A stretch of DNA of 64,000 nucleotides from Spirochaetota bacterium (lineage in GTDB: Bacteria > Spirochaetota > Spirochaetia > Treponematales > UBA12059): assembly GCA_026398615.1 (NCBI GenBank), contig JAPLSN010000012.1:62001-126000 (forward strand), in the 5' to 3' direction. Positions 1 to 11,634 of this stretch are shown piece after piece. Within the stretch, counting starts at the first letter, position 1; the number at the start of each line of letters is the position of its first letter. The position numbers and the translations under genes are program-made. Below the pieces are notes generated by a model. The model saw nothing but the letters and a program-made list of their open reading frames with translations, was not told the DNA's origin and did not search any database.

Positions 1-81
1 TTATGGCGATTTTTACCAGACCCGGGCTTGCGAAATACCCGCTGAAAGCGTAGATTTGACGTATATACGGAGGAACCAAAC

Positions 82-903
82 ATGAAGAAAACCCTTGTTG
101 CCATCGTAGCCATCGCCGTCCTGACGCTCGCGGCCGCCTGCACCAAGCCCGCCGGCGCGGTCGCGTCCGGCAAGGCCATGGCCGGCTTGCCCGACCTCAA
201 GGGCCGTACCGTCGTCGCGGTCACCGAGAACGCCTATACTCCCCTCAACTTCGTCGATCCCAAGACCGGGACCGCGATGGGCTGGGAGTACGACGCAGTC
301 AACGAGATCGGCAAGCGCCTCAACGCGAAGGTCGAGTGGAAGGTCACGAGCTGGGACGCGATGATCCAGGCCGTGCGCGACGGACAATTCGACGTCGGGA
401 TGGATGGCATCACCATCAACGACGAGCGCAAGGCCCAGATCGCCTTCTCCGATCCCTACATGGTCAGCCAGCAGTTCATGCTCGTCCGCGCCGACGAGAA
501 ACGGTTCGGCGACGAGAAGGCTTTCGCCGCGGACCCGAAGCTGCTCGTCGGGGCGCAAGCAGGCACCACCAATTTCTACGTCGCGGTCTACAGCGTGCTC
601 GACGGGGACGAGAAGAACAAGCGCATCAAGATCTTCGAGACCTTCGGGGCGACCGTCCAGGCGTTGCTCGCCGGAGACGTCGACATGGTCCTCATGGACG
701 CCGCGTCGAGCAAGGGCTACATCGGCGCCAACCCCGGCAAGCTGAAATCCGTCGGTGGCCCCCTTGGAACCGAGGAGTTCGGCTTCATCTTCAAGACGGG
801 CTCGGACCTCGTCGTGCCCTTCAACGCCGCGATCGCAACCATGAAGGCCGACGGCACACTGGAGCGCCTCACCACGAAGTGGTTCTTCGAGTACAAGCAG
901 TAA
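82..903 (+). CDS. Amino-acid ABC transporter substrate-binding lipoprotein (SBP family 3)
   Basis: Lipobox-like signal (LTLAAACTK), SBP_bac_3 pattern ([14 protein letters not shown]...[33 protein letters not shown]); followed by permease and ATPase. Confidence 0.93.
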   Translation: MKKTLVAIVAIAVLTLAAACTKPAGAVASGKAMAGLPDLKGRTVVAVTENAYTPLNFVDPKTGTAMGWEYDAVNEIGKRLNAKVEWKVTSWDAMIQAVRDGQFDVGMDGITINDERKAQIAFSDPYMVSQQFMLVRADEKRFGDEKAFAADPKLLVGAQAGTTNFYVAVYSVLDGDEKNKRIKIFETFGATVQALLAGDVDMVLMDAASSKGYIGANPGKLKSVGGPLGTEEFGFIFKTGSDLVVPFNAAIATMKADGTLERLTTKWFFEYKQ

Positions 904-907
904 TCCC

Positions 908-1747
908 GTGCCACCCATGAACGCCAGTGCCCGACCGCCCTCCGGGGCGTCCACGCTCGCATCAAGAATCCCCTGGTGGCTCGCCGCCCTCGTCGGGTTC
1001 GGTGTCCTCGCGGTCGCGGGGGCGCTGGCGGACGACGGCTACCGCGTCATCTTCGGGGCGGTGGCCTCGGGTTTCGGCGTCACCCTGACGGTGGCGCTCG
1101 TCTCCTACGCTTTTTCGCTCGCCCTCGGACTTCTCTTGGGCATGCTGCGGGTCTCGACCTTCCGCCCGGCCATGGAAGCCGCCACCTTCTACGTGGAGCT
1201 CGTGCGCGGCCTGCCGATGCTCGTCATTCTCTACTACGTCGCCTTCGTGGGGGCGCCCGCGCTCGCGGGCATCCTCAACAGCCTCCTGGCGCCGTTCATC
1301 GCCCGGGGCGTCATCGAACCCTTCCAGGGGCGGAGCTTCGACTTCGCGACGCGCGCGGTCCTGGCACTGACCCTGGGCTACGCGGCCTTCATCTCGGAGA
1401 TCTTCCGCGCCGGCATCGAGAGCGTCGACAAGGGGCAGATCGAGGCGGCGCATGCCCTCGGGTTCTCGGGCGCCCAGACCATGGTCCGCGTGGTGCTGCC
1501 CCAGGCGGTGCGCAACGTGCTGCCGGCCCTGGCCAACGAGTTCGTCGCGATCATCAAGGACTCCGCGCTCGTCTCCGTCCTCGGCGTCCAGGACATCACC
1601 CAGCTGGGCAAGGTGTACGCCGCCTCCACCTTCAAGTTCTTCGAGACGTACAACGTCGTCGCCTTCCTGTACCTCTGCATGACCGTGAGCCTTTCGCTCC
1701 TCGTGCGGGTGCTCGAACGCCGCCTCAAGGGGGAGGTTGCCCGATGA
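908..1747 (+). CDS. Amino-acid ABC transporter permease (HisMQ/GlnP type)
   Basis: Multiple TM helices and EAA-like loop ([43 protein letters not shown]); start could be 917. Confidence 0.92.
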   Translation: MPPMNASARPPSGASTLASRIPWWLAALVGFGVLAVAGALADDGYRVIFGAVASGFGVTLTVALVSYAFSLALGLLLGMLRVSTFRPAMEAATFYVELVRGLPMLVILYYVAFVGAPALAGILNSLLAPFIARGVIEPFQGRSFDFATRAVLALTLGYAAFISEIFRAGIESVDKGQIEAAHALGFSGAQTMVRVVLPQAVRNVLPALANEFVAIIKDSALVSVLGVQDITQLGKVYAASTFKFFETYNVVAFLYLCMTVSLSLLVRVLERRLKGEVAR

Positions 1748-2490
1748 GCGCCTTCGTGGAGATACGCGACGCGGTGAAGACCTTCGGCGATCCGGCCCGC
1801 GGCGGCGTCCTGGCCCTCGACGGCGTGTCGCTCGACGTGGGCCGCGGCGACGTGGTCGTGATCATCGGTCCCTCGGGGTCCGGCAAGAGCACCCTGCTGC
1901 GATCGGTCAATTTGCTCGAGCGCCTCGACTCCGGGAGCATCCGCATCGGGGACGACCTGGTGACCGCGCGCGGCGCCGACCTGCGCAGGATCCGCGAGGA
2001 CGCAGGCATGGTGTTCCAGGCCTTCAATCTCTTCGCCCATCTCACCGTGCTCGAGAACGTCGCGCTCGCGCCCCACCTGGTGAGGCACGTGCCGAAGGCG
2101 GAAGCACGGCAACGCGCCGCCTCACTGCTCGAGCGCGTGGGACTGGCGGACAAGCTGGACCGCAGGCCGCGCCAGCTTTCCGGCGGCCAGCAGCAGCGGG
2201 CGGCCATAGCCCGCGCCCTGGCGATGGATCCCAAGGTCATGCTCTTCGACGAGCCCACCTCTGCGCTCGATCCCGAGATGATCAAGGAAGTGCTCGACGT
2301 CATGACCGCCCTGGCCGAAGAGGGCATGACGATGCTCGTCGTATCGCATGAGATGGGGTTTGCCCGGGCCGCGGCGGACCACGTCGTGTTCATGGACCAG
2401 GGTCGCATCGTCGAGCAGGGCAGTCCCGCCCGGGTCTTCGGCGAGCCGGTCGAGGAACGGACGCGCGACTTCCTCAGGCACATCCTGTAG
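1744..2490 (+). CDS. Amino-acid ABC transporter ATP-binding protein (GlnQ/HisP type)
   Basis: Walker [25 protein letters not shown] signature, Walker B; ATG at 1744 overlaps permease stop. The longer track ORF (976..) is an out-of-frame extension. Confidence 0.93.
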   Translation: MSAFVEIRDAVKTFGDPARGGVLALDGVSLDVGRGDVVVIIGPSGSGKSTLLRSVNLLERLDSGSIRIGDDLVTARGADLRRIREDAGMVFQAFNLFAHLTVLENVALAPHLVRHVPKAEARQRAASLLERVGLADKLDRRPRQLSGGQQQRAAIARALAMDPKVMLFDEPTSALDPEMIKEVLDVMTALAEEGMTMLVVSHEMGFARAAADHVVFMDQGRIVEQGSPARVFGEPVEERTRDFLRHIL

Positions 2491-2552
2491 CCCGGCAGGC
2501 TGTTGAACACGCAAGGCCTTTCAACTGCGTTCGACGACGCAAGGAGACAGCA

Positions 2553-3410
2553 ATGACCGGAGCCCTTGTCCTCCAGACCGATTTCGGAACGTCGGATGGT
2601 GCTGTGTCGGCGATGTACGGCGTCGCCCTCAAGGTCAGCCCGTCCGTGAGGATTTTCGACCTGACGCACGACATACCCCAGTACAACCTGTGGGAAGCCT
2701 CGTACCGGCTCATCCAGACAATCCAGTACTGGCCCGCGGACACGGTCTTCGTGTCGGTGGTCGATCCCGGCGTCGGCTCCTCCCGGCGGAGCGTGGCCGT
2801 CCGCGCCCGGACCGGCCAGATCGTCGTCACCCCCGACAACGGCACCCTGACGCACGTCAAGCGCATGCTCGGCGTGGCCGAGGCGCGTGAACTCCGCGAA
2901 AGCGGCAACCGACTCGAGGGCTCGGAGCTCTCCTACACATTCCACGGCCGCGACGTGTACGCGTACACGGGCGCCCGGCTCGCCGCGGGCCAGATTGCGC
3001 TGGCCGACGTGGGCGAAGAAATCGATCCGGCTTCGATCGTGGAGCTGCCCCTGGTCGAGGCCGTGCGCGAAGGCGACGCCATCGAGGGCACCATCGACGT
3101 CCTCGACGTGCGCTTCGGCAGCCTGTGGTCGAACGTGCCGTTCCCGCTCTTCGCGGGGCTCGGCGTTGAGTACGGCCGCCGCGTCGAGGTCTCGATCCGC
3201 AACGATACGCGCGAGGTCTACCGCAACACCATGGTCTACGCGAAGTCCTTCGCGGACGTACACGCCGGCGAGCCTCTCGTGTACATCAACTCGGTGCTGA
3301 ACGTGGCGGTCGCCATCAACCAGGGTTCGTTCGCGCGCGCCTACAATATCGGAACAGGTCTGTCCTGGAAGCTCGCCATCAGGAAAGCGCCGAAGATCGT
3401 CTACGAGTAG
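2553..3410 (+). CDS. S-adenosyl-L-methionine hydrolase/hydroxide adenosyltransferase (SAM_adeno_trans) family protein
   Basis: [18 protein letters not shown]...DLTHDIP...[13 protein letters not shown]...VTPDNGTLT motifs. Confidence 0.88.
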   Translation: MTGALVLQTDFGTSDGAVSAMYGVALKVSPSVRIFDLTHDIPQYNLWEASYRLIQTIQYWPADTVFVSVVDPGVGSSRRSVAVRARTGQIVVTPDNGTLTHVKRMLGVAEARELRESGNRLEGSELSYTFHGRDVYAYTGARLAAGQIALADVGEEIDPASIVELPLVEAVREGDAIEGTIDVLDVRFGSLWSNVPFPLFAGLGVEYGRRVEVSIRNDTREVYRNTMVYAKSFADVHAGEPLVYINSVLNVAVAINQGSFARAYNIGTGLSWKLAIRKAPKIVYE

Positions 3411-3615
3411 CCGCCGCGGGTGGCCCTGCCCGCGCGGCGATCCCGACCGTGGTCAACCGGGGAACGAAGCCAATAAAATTGCCGCAGCGGCGCAGAGGGA
3501 TGGAGAATGGGGCGGAATTTGTCACAAATATCAAATACGTGCTCAATGCCTTGGATGCACGCAGCATACCAATTGGCGCGATTATTTTTCCTGTTTTCTT
3601 GAACCTGGCCTTTGA

Positions 3616-3852
3616 TTAACCGTATTGAATCGCATCGGAATCATCATATTGCAGGACGCTGAATGATGACATGCAATCCGCTGAAAAGCCTGCAAGACCC
3701 TCCATGAAGACTTCCCAGGTTTTTTCATGCGGAATCAGCAAAACTGCGGCACCGGGTTTTTGAATAAATACTTCCTTTCCAATGAATTGAAACTCTTTTG
3801 GGAGGCGAACGGCTTGAGATCGACCATTCCGGAAAAGCCTTGCAGTCTTCAT
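3616..3852 (-). CDS. VapB/AbrB-type antitoxin, no adjacent VapC seen
   Basis: [34 protein letters not shown] typical VapB/SpoVT-AbrB N-terminus. Confidence 0.75.
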   Translation of the reverse strand: MKTARLFRNGRSQAVRLPKEFQFIGKEVFIQKPGAAVLLIPHEKTWEVFMEGLAGFSADCMSSFSVLQYDDSDAIQYG

Positions 3853-4079
3853 GGCGCTATCTCTTCCCGGCAATATATGCCGTGATATATCTTGTCAGGT
3901 TTTGGATCTTCTTGCTGCCCGCTTTTCGGGCAACGGAAGACGGGGAACGAATTTCCTGATATTACTCCCATGTTTCCGCTATGCTTCTAGTTACTGCACC
4001 CCCAGGGGAACACAGTCGATAAGGATGATTTTCTACCGGGAAAGGGATAAAGCCGAATACTCGTGGCCAGAAAGCGGCG

Positions 4080-7000
4080 ATGATCCCGTTTCAGGGAATC
4101 GGCAACATTCTTCGGTTGCCTGAGAAAGGGGAAGGATCCAAGGCCTTGAGCATATTTCCCGGCTCGTTTCCATACGCGCTGCCTCTTTTCGCCATTGCCT
4201 GTCTCACCGGCGGGATCGCCGTATACGCCTTCCGCCGCTCAAGACAAGCGGGGGCGATCACTTTTGGATGGTTGGTGACCGCGATGGCAGCCTGGAGCGC
4301 ATGTTACGCTCTCGAACTCCTTGCTCCCACCCTGGCCGGTAAGGTTTTTGCAGGAAAACTGGAATACATCGGCATCGCATCGACGCCCGTTCTCTGGCTC
4401 CTGTTTGCATTGGAATATACCGGTCACAAGGACTGGTTGACTCCAAGCAAACGCATTGCGCTGTTTGCGCTTCCCGTGTTGACTTTTGGCTTGACCCTGA
4501 CCAACGAATTCCATCATTTGATCTACACGGGAACAGGGCTCGACCCACAGGGTTACCCGGCTTTGGTTGTCCTTGGCCACGGCATGTGGTTCTGGATAAA
4601 TGTCACATTTGCCTACTGTCTCGTACTTGCCGGGGTAACGCTATATCTTTTTGCCTATTTTCAAGCACAACGCCCCTTCCGGCAACAGATGACCGTCATG
4701 GTACTTGGTTCCATCGTGCCGTTGGCCGTAAACGCAATCAGGCTTTTCACTCCCATCCCCCTGCATGGCTTTGACCTGACGCCTTTCACTTTTGCCTTTT
4801 CAGGGGTTTTGTTGTCGATCGGCCTCTTTCGATTCAGCCTGATCGATCTGACCCCCATCGCCGCGCCGCTGGTAATGGAAAACCTGCATGATGCCGTGAT
4901 TGTGATCGACAATTCCAAACGGGTAGTGAATATGAATCCGACGGCACGTCGATGGCTGGGGGTGGGGAATGAAGCCATTGGACAAAGCGCACTCAATGTG
5001 CTAAGGACCTACGACATCGTACGTCAGTATTGGGATGCCATGGAAGCGCAAGTCCAATTGGAAATCGGCGAAGGCGAACAACGCCGCTGGCTTTACACAA
5101 TGATTTCCCCCTTGCGCGACTCGCACGGGAAAATACTGGGACGTGTCATTGTAGCCCGAGACAATACCCGCGAGCAGACCCTGTTGATTTCGGAAAAAAT
5201 CCGCTTCCGCCAGATGGAGCTGCTCAATTCCATCACACGCGCATCCCTTGAAGTGACCACCTTCCGCGAAATGCTGCAAACGCTGGCAAACCGGATGGGC
5301 GAATTCCTTGATTCGGATGGAATCTTCATCACATTGTGGGATGAATCAGAGCAAGAAACGATCCCTGGTGCGGCTTATGGTGAATTGCGGGAAATATACC
5401 CGACAATGAAATTCGATTCAAGGGAAGCCGCCTTGACAGAGTCCGTCCTGCAAGCCGGGCATTCCCTGGCTGTGGATGATGTGTTCAATACGCCCTACAT
5501 GAGCGCCAACATCGCAGCCCGATTTCCCGGCCGGTCATTCCTTGCCCTGCCGCTGATCGCACATGGACAGAAACTGGGAGCCGCATTGATCTCCTTCGAC
5601 CAGCCGCATCACTTCACTGAACAGGAAATCGCCATTGGCGAACAGGCCGCGGCCCAGATAGCACTGGCTTTGAATAAGGCCCAATTGCTTGACAATGTTT
5701 CCCGCCGGGTGGTGCAGATGGGATTGATCCAGGAAGTGAGCAAGCAAATGGCTGAAAGCCTGGATGAAACCGAGATATGCCAGAAAACCGTTGATGCCAT
5801 GGTGGATAACTTCGGCTATGACGAAACGGCAATCTCCCTGCTCGTGGAAGGGAACAAACTGGAATTGGTCGCCATCGGCGGCACAAAGGACATGGGGTTC
5901 AGCCCGGGCTTCCAACAGAATGTGGGACATGGCATCATGGGGCATGTGGCCGAAACACGCGAACAGTATTTCACCAAGGACATTACCCAGGATCCTTATT
6001 ACTATCATCCACGCAATCAGGGCATCGGCGCTGTCATGGCAGTCCCGATGCTGCACGAGGAAGTATTGATGGGCGTGCTCTACATCCAAAGCGCGCCGCC
6101 GCATACCATAACCCCGGATGACATGCAAATCTTGCAGACAATCGCCAGTCACCTCGTCACAGCCATTCAAAAAGCCCGTTTCCATGCGGATATAAACGAG
6201 CATCTGATGAGTATGACCGCACTGCAATCCGTTACACAAACCGTGAACTCCTCGCTGGAGCTCGATAATATATTCAAAACGGTGGTTCAGCTCTTGAAGG
6301 AATCCTATGGATATAGCTATGTCAGTATCTACCTGTTGGAGGATTCAATATTGCGGCTCGGAGCGCAGGCAGGCTACCCGGAAGAACTCGTCATTCATGA
6401 AATCCCGATCTCGGCCGGAATTGGGGGGCGCACCGTTCGCACCCGCCAAACCCAATTTGTCCGCAATGTAAGAAACGATCCGAGTTTCTTGACCGCATCC
6501 AGCAAAGTGGAAAGCGAGATCTGCATACCGTTGCTAAAAAATGATAATGTTCTGGGAGTTCTCAACATCGAATCGAATTCCAGCCGCCCCCTCACGGAAA
6601 AAGACATAGATTTACTCACGGCCTTCGCCAACCCTGTTGCCCTGGCAATTGACAATGCCCGCCTTCACGCTGAAATCACATCGCTCGCGCTTACCGATGG
6701 CATGACCGGACTCGTTAACCGCCGAGCCTTCGATCAGATCTTCGATCTCGAGATTGCCCGTGCTGTGCGCTACCCCCATCAGCTCGCGCTGATCATGATC
6801 GATATTGATTCCTTCAAAGTCTACAACGATACATACGGACACCCGGCCGGGGATGAACGCATCAAGGCAATTGCCCGAATCCTGCTCGCAAATGTGCGAG
6901 ACCCCGATATTGCTGCCCGATATGGGGGCGAGGAATTCGTCATTATCCTGCCCCACACGGCCAAGGCAGGCGCCATGATACTGGCGGAAAGACTGCGCGA

Positions 7001-7193
7001 ATCCGCAGAGGCGCTATCGCCAGTAAAATCAACCTCCAACGCACCCATTGCGGGGTATACCCTCAGTCTCGGCGTAGCCTCCTTCCCCGAAGACAGCATG
7101 ACTCCAGCAGGGCTTCTGTTTGCCGCCGACAACGCCGAATTGACTGCCAAAAGGCTTGGCAAGAACCGCATCTGCGCGGCAGGCAGCTACTGA
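4080..7193 (+). CDS. 7TM (HisK_7TM-like) + PAS + multiple GAF + GGDEF diguanylate cyclase
   Basis: N-terminal 7TM sensor, GAF repeats, C-terminal DGMTGLVNRRAFDQIF...RYGGEEFVIILP; actual start may be downstream of 4080. Confidence 0.88.
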   Translation: MIPFQGIGNILRLPEKGEGSKALSIFPGSFPYALPLFAIACLTGGIAVYAFRRSRQAGAITFGWLVTAMAAWSACYALELLAPTLAGKVFAGKLEYIGIASTPVLWLLFALEYTGHKDWLTPSKRIALFALPVLTFGLTLTNEFHHLIYTGTGLDPQGYPALVVLGHGMWFWINVTFAYCLVLAGVTLYLFAYFQAQRPFRQQMTVMVLGSIVPLAVNAIRLFTPIPLHGFDLTPFTFAFSGVLLSIGLFRFSLIDLTPIAAPLVMENLHDAVIVIDNSKRVVNMNPTARRWLGVGNEAIGQSALNVLRTYDIVRQYWDAMEAQVQLEIGEGEQRRWLYTMISPLRDSHGKILGRVIVARDNTREQTLLISEKIRFRQMELLNSITRASLEVTTFREMLQTLANRMGEFLDSDGIFITLWDESEQETIPGAAYGELREIYPTMKFDSREAALTESVLQAGHSLAVDDVFNTPYMSANIAARFPGRSFLALPLIAHGQKLGAALISFDQPHHFTEQEIAIGEQAAAQIALALNKAQLLDNVSRRVVQMGLIQEVSKQMAESLDETEICQKTVDAMVDNFGYDETAISLLVEGNKLELVAIGGTKDMGFSPGFQQNVGHGIMGHVAETREQYFTKDITQDPYYYHPRNQGIGAVMAVPMLHEEVLMGVLYIQSAPPHTITPDDMQILQTIASHLVTAIQKARFHADINEHLMSMTALQSVTQTVNSSLELDNIFKTVVQLLKESYGYSYVSIYLLEDSILRLGAQAGYPEELVIHEIPISAGIGGRTVRTRQTQFVRNVRNDPSFLTASSKVESEICIPLLKNDNVLGVLNIESNSSRPLTEKDIDLLTAFANPVALAIDNARLHAEITSLALTDGMTGLVNRRAFDQIFDLEIARAVRYPHQLALIMIDIDSFKVYNDTYGHPAGDERIKAIARILLANVRDPDIAARYGGEEFVIILPHTAKAGAMILAERLRESAEALSPVKSTSNAPIAGYTLSLGVASFPEDSMTPAGLLFAADNAELTAKRLGKNRICAAGSY

Positions 7194-7560
7194 TCCCTGC
7201 ATAATGATGTGTTCATAAGGCAAGCTCGGCCTGTTTCCAGAAAGCGGTCCCCAAGGTAGACCTCCTTCTTCGAATGCGCTTGCAGAGAATTGATTGCGGG
7301 ATCTGAAAGCTGCTGATAGTTGGCGGCACGGAAATTGGGCAGCTCCCGCATCTTCCAGTAACCCCAAAGGTACTCAACAGGATTCAGTTCTGGTGCGTAT
7401 GCCGGGAGAAAAGAAATCTCAATCCATCCCGGATGATCGGGACATTCCCATGCAGCAGCCGAAGGAGATGCCTTGGGAAGTCAACGGCCTGTTCCTGCTT
7501 GATAGTCCCGGCACAGAGTTTGAAATAGATGTTGTACCAGTTCACGCCAGCGATAGCAGC
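7193..7560 (-). pseudogene. IS630-type transposase C-terminal remnant (frameshifted)
   Basis: Reverse strand reads AYAPELNPVEYLWGYWKMRELPNFRAANYQQLSDPAINSL...; upstream in another frame NWYNIYFKLCAGTIKQEQAVDFPRHLLRLLHGNVPIIRDGL. Confidence 0.8.
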
Positions 7561-7579
7561 GGGCTGCTTCCATTCAATC

Positions 7580-8070
7580 TGCCTTGATCGACCTGCCCGC
7601 AGCCCGGCTGAAACAGGAGGACAGGATGTCGAAGATGAACCTGCCCATGTCGGCGAATAGGGTACGGTCGTGTCGGGGAAAGGGGCGTAGGACCTTGGGT
7701 ATGGTCCAGACGAACTGACGGTGGGGCAGGTTGAGAAGGATGTCCCCGCTGAGGTACTCGCCTGGAAGGAGGGTCCGATTCTGGGTGCAGGAGGGTCAAG
7801 GGAAGAACCTTTTACATGAGAAAGGGCGGAAGTAGTCGTAGCCGCAGTCAGGACAGCGGATGCGGGCGATGCCCCGGCTCCAGTCACCACAGGGGCGGAA
7901 CGCGGAGGCTGCGTGCGCGCGATGGGCGGGAGGCGGAACTGGCCGCAGAAAGAGGCGTAGCGCTCCTCGTAGAGTGCTTTGAGAGCCGGGAAGCGTCGCC
8001 GAAACAGCCTCCGGAGATAGTCTGGCTGCCGTGGACGGTAGTCCGGCCAGGCGTTCGGGACGACGGGTGT
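7580..8070 (-). pseudogene. IS91-type transposase N-terminal remnant (several frameshifts)
   Basis: Reverse strand, across frames: YRPRQPDYLRRLFRRRFPALKALYEERYASFCGQFR / ARIRCPDCGYDYFRPFSCK / LPHRQFVWTIPKVLRPFPRHDRTLFADMGRFIFDIL. Confidence 0.75.
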
Positions 8071-8129
8071 CGTGGCAATCGAATCCACAAGTCGAAGAAC
8101 GAAAGGGAACGCCATGACGCTTTGGGGGA

Positions 8130-8369
8130 ATGACCCCGATCCAAGGGCTCCATGCAGCGGTCATGGGGCATCTGCAGCTCACTGGGCAGGCGCGCATGTC
8201 CAGGGACAGGATGGACTTCACGAGCATCAGCGACACGGTGAACCTCGCCGCGCGGCTGGAGGGGGCGAACAGGATCCACGTAACAAGGACCCTGATCACC
8301 GAGACCGTGCACGGCAGGGTGAAGGACGTCGCCGTTCACGCGAGCAGGGATGACGCCGGCCGGCCTTGA
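8130..8369 (+). pseudogene. Fragment of class III adenylate/guanylate cyclase catalytic domain
   Basis: MSRDRMDFTSISDTVNLAARLEGANRIHVTRTLITETVHGRVKDV matches a cyclase C-terminal motif but lacks the rest of the domain. Confidence 0.65.
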
Positions 8370-8416
8370 CGGATCGGCGGACAAGCATTTGAATAAGTGC
8401 ATTGAGGAGAGGTGTG

Positions 8417-11101
8417 ATGAAAAAAGCATGGTTACTGTTCGCTTTTTATCTCCTGTCCTCCTGTGTCACACTGAGTCCCGGCCCCGAGACAGGCCTGTTC
8501 GATTTCGCCTTCCCCTGGGATGACGCTTCCCGCACGATCATCGACGTGAGCGCGTTGAATCACGCACCGGCAGGGCGGTACGGACGTGTCCGCGCCGGAG
8601 CCGACGGTCATCTCTTCTTGGGTGACGAACGCATACGGTTCCTGGGCGTCAACATCACGATCGGCGACTGTTATCCCGAAAGGTCCGAGGCGGAGGCGAT
8701 TGCCGGGAGGCTGGCCAAATTCGGGATCAACCTCGTGCGCATGCATCTCGTGGATTACCCTCACGGAGCGCCCTCGGTCATCGACTACACCCGGCGTGAC
8801 AGCAGGCACCTGGACGCGGGCAATTTCGACAGGCTCGAATACTTTGTGTCCGCCCTCAAGAGGAAGGGCATCTACGTCCTGCTTTCGCTGCTCGACATGC
8901 GCCGGTTTTCCTCCGGAGATGGACTGCCTGCTTCCATCGACAAGATGGACCCGAAGGACCAGCAGATCCCCGGCATGTTCGATTCCCGGATGCTGGAGCT
9001 GCAGAAGGAGTTCGCGAGGGATTTCCTCGGGCGGCACAGGTCCTCGTCCGGGGGCAGCTTTCTCGACGACCCAGCCGTGGCGTTCATCGAAGTGCTCAAC
9101 GAGCAGGGGCTCATCCACTCCTGGCGCAACGGGAGGATGGACGCTCTGCCCGCCGGGTTCAGGTCTGCGCTCGGCGTCATGTGGGACGATTTCCTCGAAG
9201 AGAGGTACACACGTTTCGCCGCGCTGAAGGACGCATGGAATGACATCTCGGAGCCCCTTTCGGCAAGGGACATCACCAACGGGGATTTCGCGTCGGGATC
9301 CCTGGCTCCGTGGTGGCTCTCCGTGCAAGCTCCGGCAGCGGCGACGAGCAGCGTCGTGTGGGGCGGATACGGGTCCAATGTGAATGCCGTGAATGTCCGT
9401 GTCACGGACACCAGTGACGTCGATTGGCGCGTGCAGCTGGGATGTTCAACGAGCGTCATTGCCGGGCATCCGTACACGATCCGCTTCAGCGCGAAAGCCT
9501 TCCCAGGCGCGAGGGTGTCGGTCCATGTCACCGAGAAGGGCGGCTCCTGGCAGGTCCTCTACCAGGAGGATGTCGCTCTCACCGAAGCCTGGCAGGATTT
9601 CGAGCTCACCTTCGTTTCGCCGGCGTCACACTCCGAGGCGGTCTTTTCGTTCGCGGGTTTCGCGGCGCGCCGTGGGGACTACGGAATCGCCAGGGTCTCG
9701 TTCCGGCAGGGAGGAACAAGGCCGGGCCTTCTGCCGGGCGAGGGCGGCTTTTCGGATATCGGCATTCTCCTCAGCGCGGACTCATGGCTCAGGACGGAGG
9801 CGGCAAGACGTGACTGGGTTTCATTCCTGCTCAAGAAGGAGCGCGAGTACTGGACAGCGATGAACGGCTTCCTGAAGGAGGAGCTGCACTGCCAGGCGCT
9901 CATCCTCGGCACGCAGGTCGGTTTTTCCGTCCCGAGCCTCATGAGCGAGTTCGACATCGTCGACTCGCACGCCTACTGGCATTACGCCCAGGCGGAGAGA
10001 AACTGGTGGGACTCACCATGGTGGGTCCGCAACGAAACCATGATGGGCGAGGCGAACGGAGGCACGATCGGCGAGCTTTCAGCCAAGAGGGTGGCTGGGA
10101 AACCCTTCATGGTCTCGGAATACAATCACCCCTTTCCGGGCTCTTTCGGGGCCGAAGCCTACCTGGTTCTCTCGACCTACGCGGCGCTCCAGGACTGGGA
10201 TGCCATCATCGCCTATCAGTACGGCGACGGAAAGGGCAATCCGCGGGACGGGATGATCGACGAGTTCTTCGAGATGGCAAACGATGTCGGAAAGTGGGCA
10301 AGCATGCCGCATGCCGCCCTGATCTTCCGCAGGGGCGACGTCAGCGCTGCGCGCCGCTTTGTGTCGGTGCCCGTGAGGGAGTCGGACGAAACGGCTGGCC
10401 TCCCCGGCGCAGCGGTGTTCAAGCTCATCGATGCCTCCGCGGCCGGCGTCCCGGGAAGAGCAGCTCTGGTGCACCGGATCGCCATCGTCGTCGATGGAGA
10501 CAGGCTGCCTCCGGATGCGCTCGATGCCGCAAGTGCCCGGGGCACCGATCCCCGCGAGATGAGATCGGACACCGGCGAGCTGCTCTGGAGCACGAGCGCG
10601 CGCGTCATGACCGTGAACGCGGAAAGGACCAAGGTCGTCGCCGGCCGCTGCATCGGACAGACATACGAGCTGGGCGGGATCACGATCCGACCCCGGGCCG
10701 CACTTCAGGGATGGGCCGTGATCTCCATGAGCCTCCTCGAGGGCGACACGCTGGCGCGGGGCGCCGCGAAAATCCTTCTGACCGCGTGCGGGTTCTCGTC
10801 GAACACCGGGATTGCCTACCGGCTCTATCCGTCCGGGGAGTCCGCTGGCTTTCCGCCTGCAGCGGGCGTCGATATCAACTATATCTCGCCGGGGGCTGCT
10901 CCGACGGTGACGGAGGGGATCGGCGCCGATATTCGCCTGCCATACGCGGCGTCGCGGGTCCGGGTCCATGCGCTTGATGCCACGGGAGCGCCGTCGGCGG
11001 CGGTCCCCGTCACCGCCGACCGCGGTGGCGCGGCCTTCGTCATTGATGCAACGTGGCGGACGGTCTGGTACCAGGTCGAGGTCATTCCTGCCGTCCCTTG
11101 A
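8417..11101 (+). CDS. Lipoprotein glycoside hydrolase-like (GH5/clan A type barrel) with carbohydrate-binding insert
   Basis: Lipobox LLSSCVTL; INLVRMHLVD...FIEVLNEQGL; internal CBM4_9-like segment. Confidence 0.7.
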   Translation: MKKAWLLFAFYLLSSCVTLSPGPETGLFDFAFPWDDASRTIIDVSALNHAPAGRYGRVRAGADGHLFLGDERIRFLGVNITIGDCYPERSEAEAIAGRLAKFGINLVRMHLVDYPHGAPSVIDYTRRDSRHLDAGNFDRLEYFVSALKRKGIYVLLSLLDMRRFSSGDGLPASIDKMDPKDQQIPGMFDSRMLELQKEFARDFLGRHRSSSGGSFLDDPAVAFIEVLNEQGLIHSWRNGRMDALPAGFRSALGVMWDDFLEERYTRFAALKDAWNDISEPLSARDITNGDFASGSLAPWWLSVQAPAAATSSVVWGGYGSNVNAVNVRVTDTSDVDWRVQLGCSTSVIAGHPYTIRFSAKAFPGARVSVHVTEKGGSWQVLYQEDVALTEAWQDFELTFVSPASHSEAVFSFAGFAARRGDYGIARVSFRQGGTRPGLLPGEGGFSDIGILLSADSWLRTEAARRDWVSFLLKKEREYWTAMNGFLKEELHCQALILGTQVGFSVPSLMSEFDIVDSHAYWHYAQAERNWWDSPWWVRNETMMGEANGGTIGELSAKRVAGKPFMVSEYNHPFPGSFGAEAYLVLSTYAALQDWDAIIAYQYGDGKGNPRDGMIDEFFEMANDVGKWASMPHAALIFRRGDVSAARRFVSVPVRESDETAGLPGAAVFKLIDASAAGVPGRAALVHRIAIVVDGDRLPPDALDAASARGTDPREMRSDTGELLWSTSARVMTVNAERTKVVAGRCIGQTYELGGITIRPRAALQGWAVISMSLLEGDTLARGAAKILLTACGFSSNTGIAYRLYPSGESAGFPPAAGVDINYISPGAAPTVTEGIGADIRLPYAASRVRVHALDATGAPSAAVPVTADRGGAAFVIDATWRTVWYQVEVIPAVP

Positions 11102-11317
11102 GGAGGACACGCAGCTCGACAACGGAGGGTGACGGCGACCTGGAAAGCCCGACCAAGGAGACGGACATGAAGGAGCGCTTCGCCTGCCGTCCGGTTCTTC
11201 ATGAGCTGCCTTGCCCCAAAGGGCCGGGGACCGCCTCAATAGGCGAATTGAAAATCCCGTCTCCCTGCCGTCGGAAGCCGCGTTAGCGCGGTCGGGCGGC
11301 CATAATTTTTCCTATCA

Positions 11318-11424
11318 CTCGGCTTCCGACGTCGTCGAATAGAGGTTCTCCGTGGGTTCGTCGGCGACGAGGAGGTCGGGATCGTTCGCGGGGGTCCGGG
11401 CTATCGCCGCCCGCTGCTGCTAGC
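11318..11424 (-). pseudogene. ABC transporter ATPase remnant
   Basis: Reverse strand reads [34 protein letters not shown] (signature/Walker B of LolD/MacB-type ATPase) with no N-terminal part. Confidence 0.7.
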
Positions 11425-11634
11425 CAGGTGCTTGCCGATTGTCCTGAGCATCGTACTGCCCAGATGCATGGCCAAAATTCCTGCTACGACCGTGATCGCC
11501 GCGATTCAGATGATCTTTCCAATGTTCCTCACTATTCATGAAGGCGAGGGGAAGAAAGTGCTTGTTTTTTGCCCCGGGCGAAGCGCGCGAAATACGGGAA
11601 TCAGGTCAATACCGGCTTTCTATCTGGTATCAAT

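Noticed and set aside
1725-3263. 512-aa minus-strand ORF and similar long antisense ORFs (e.g. 14234..15565, 18409..19299, 19079..20512, 34762..36060)
   Set aside because: Mirror images of ABC ATPase, EF-G, MazG, GH1 and PriA coding sequence; no domain content.
7384-8429. ORFs listed across the transposase-remnant region as intact proteins
   Set aside because: Recognisable transposase similarity jumps between frames, so these are pseudogene fragments.
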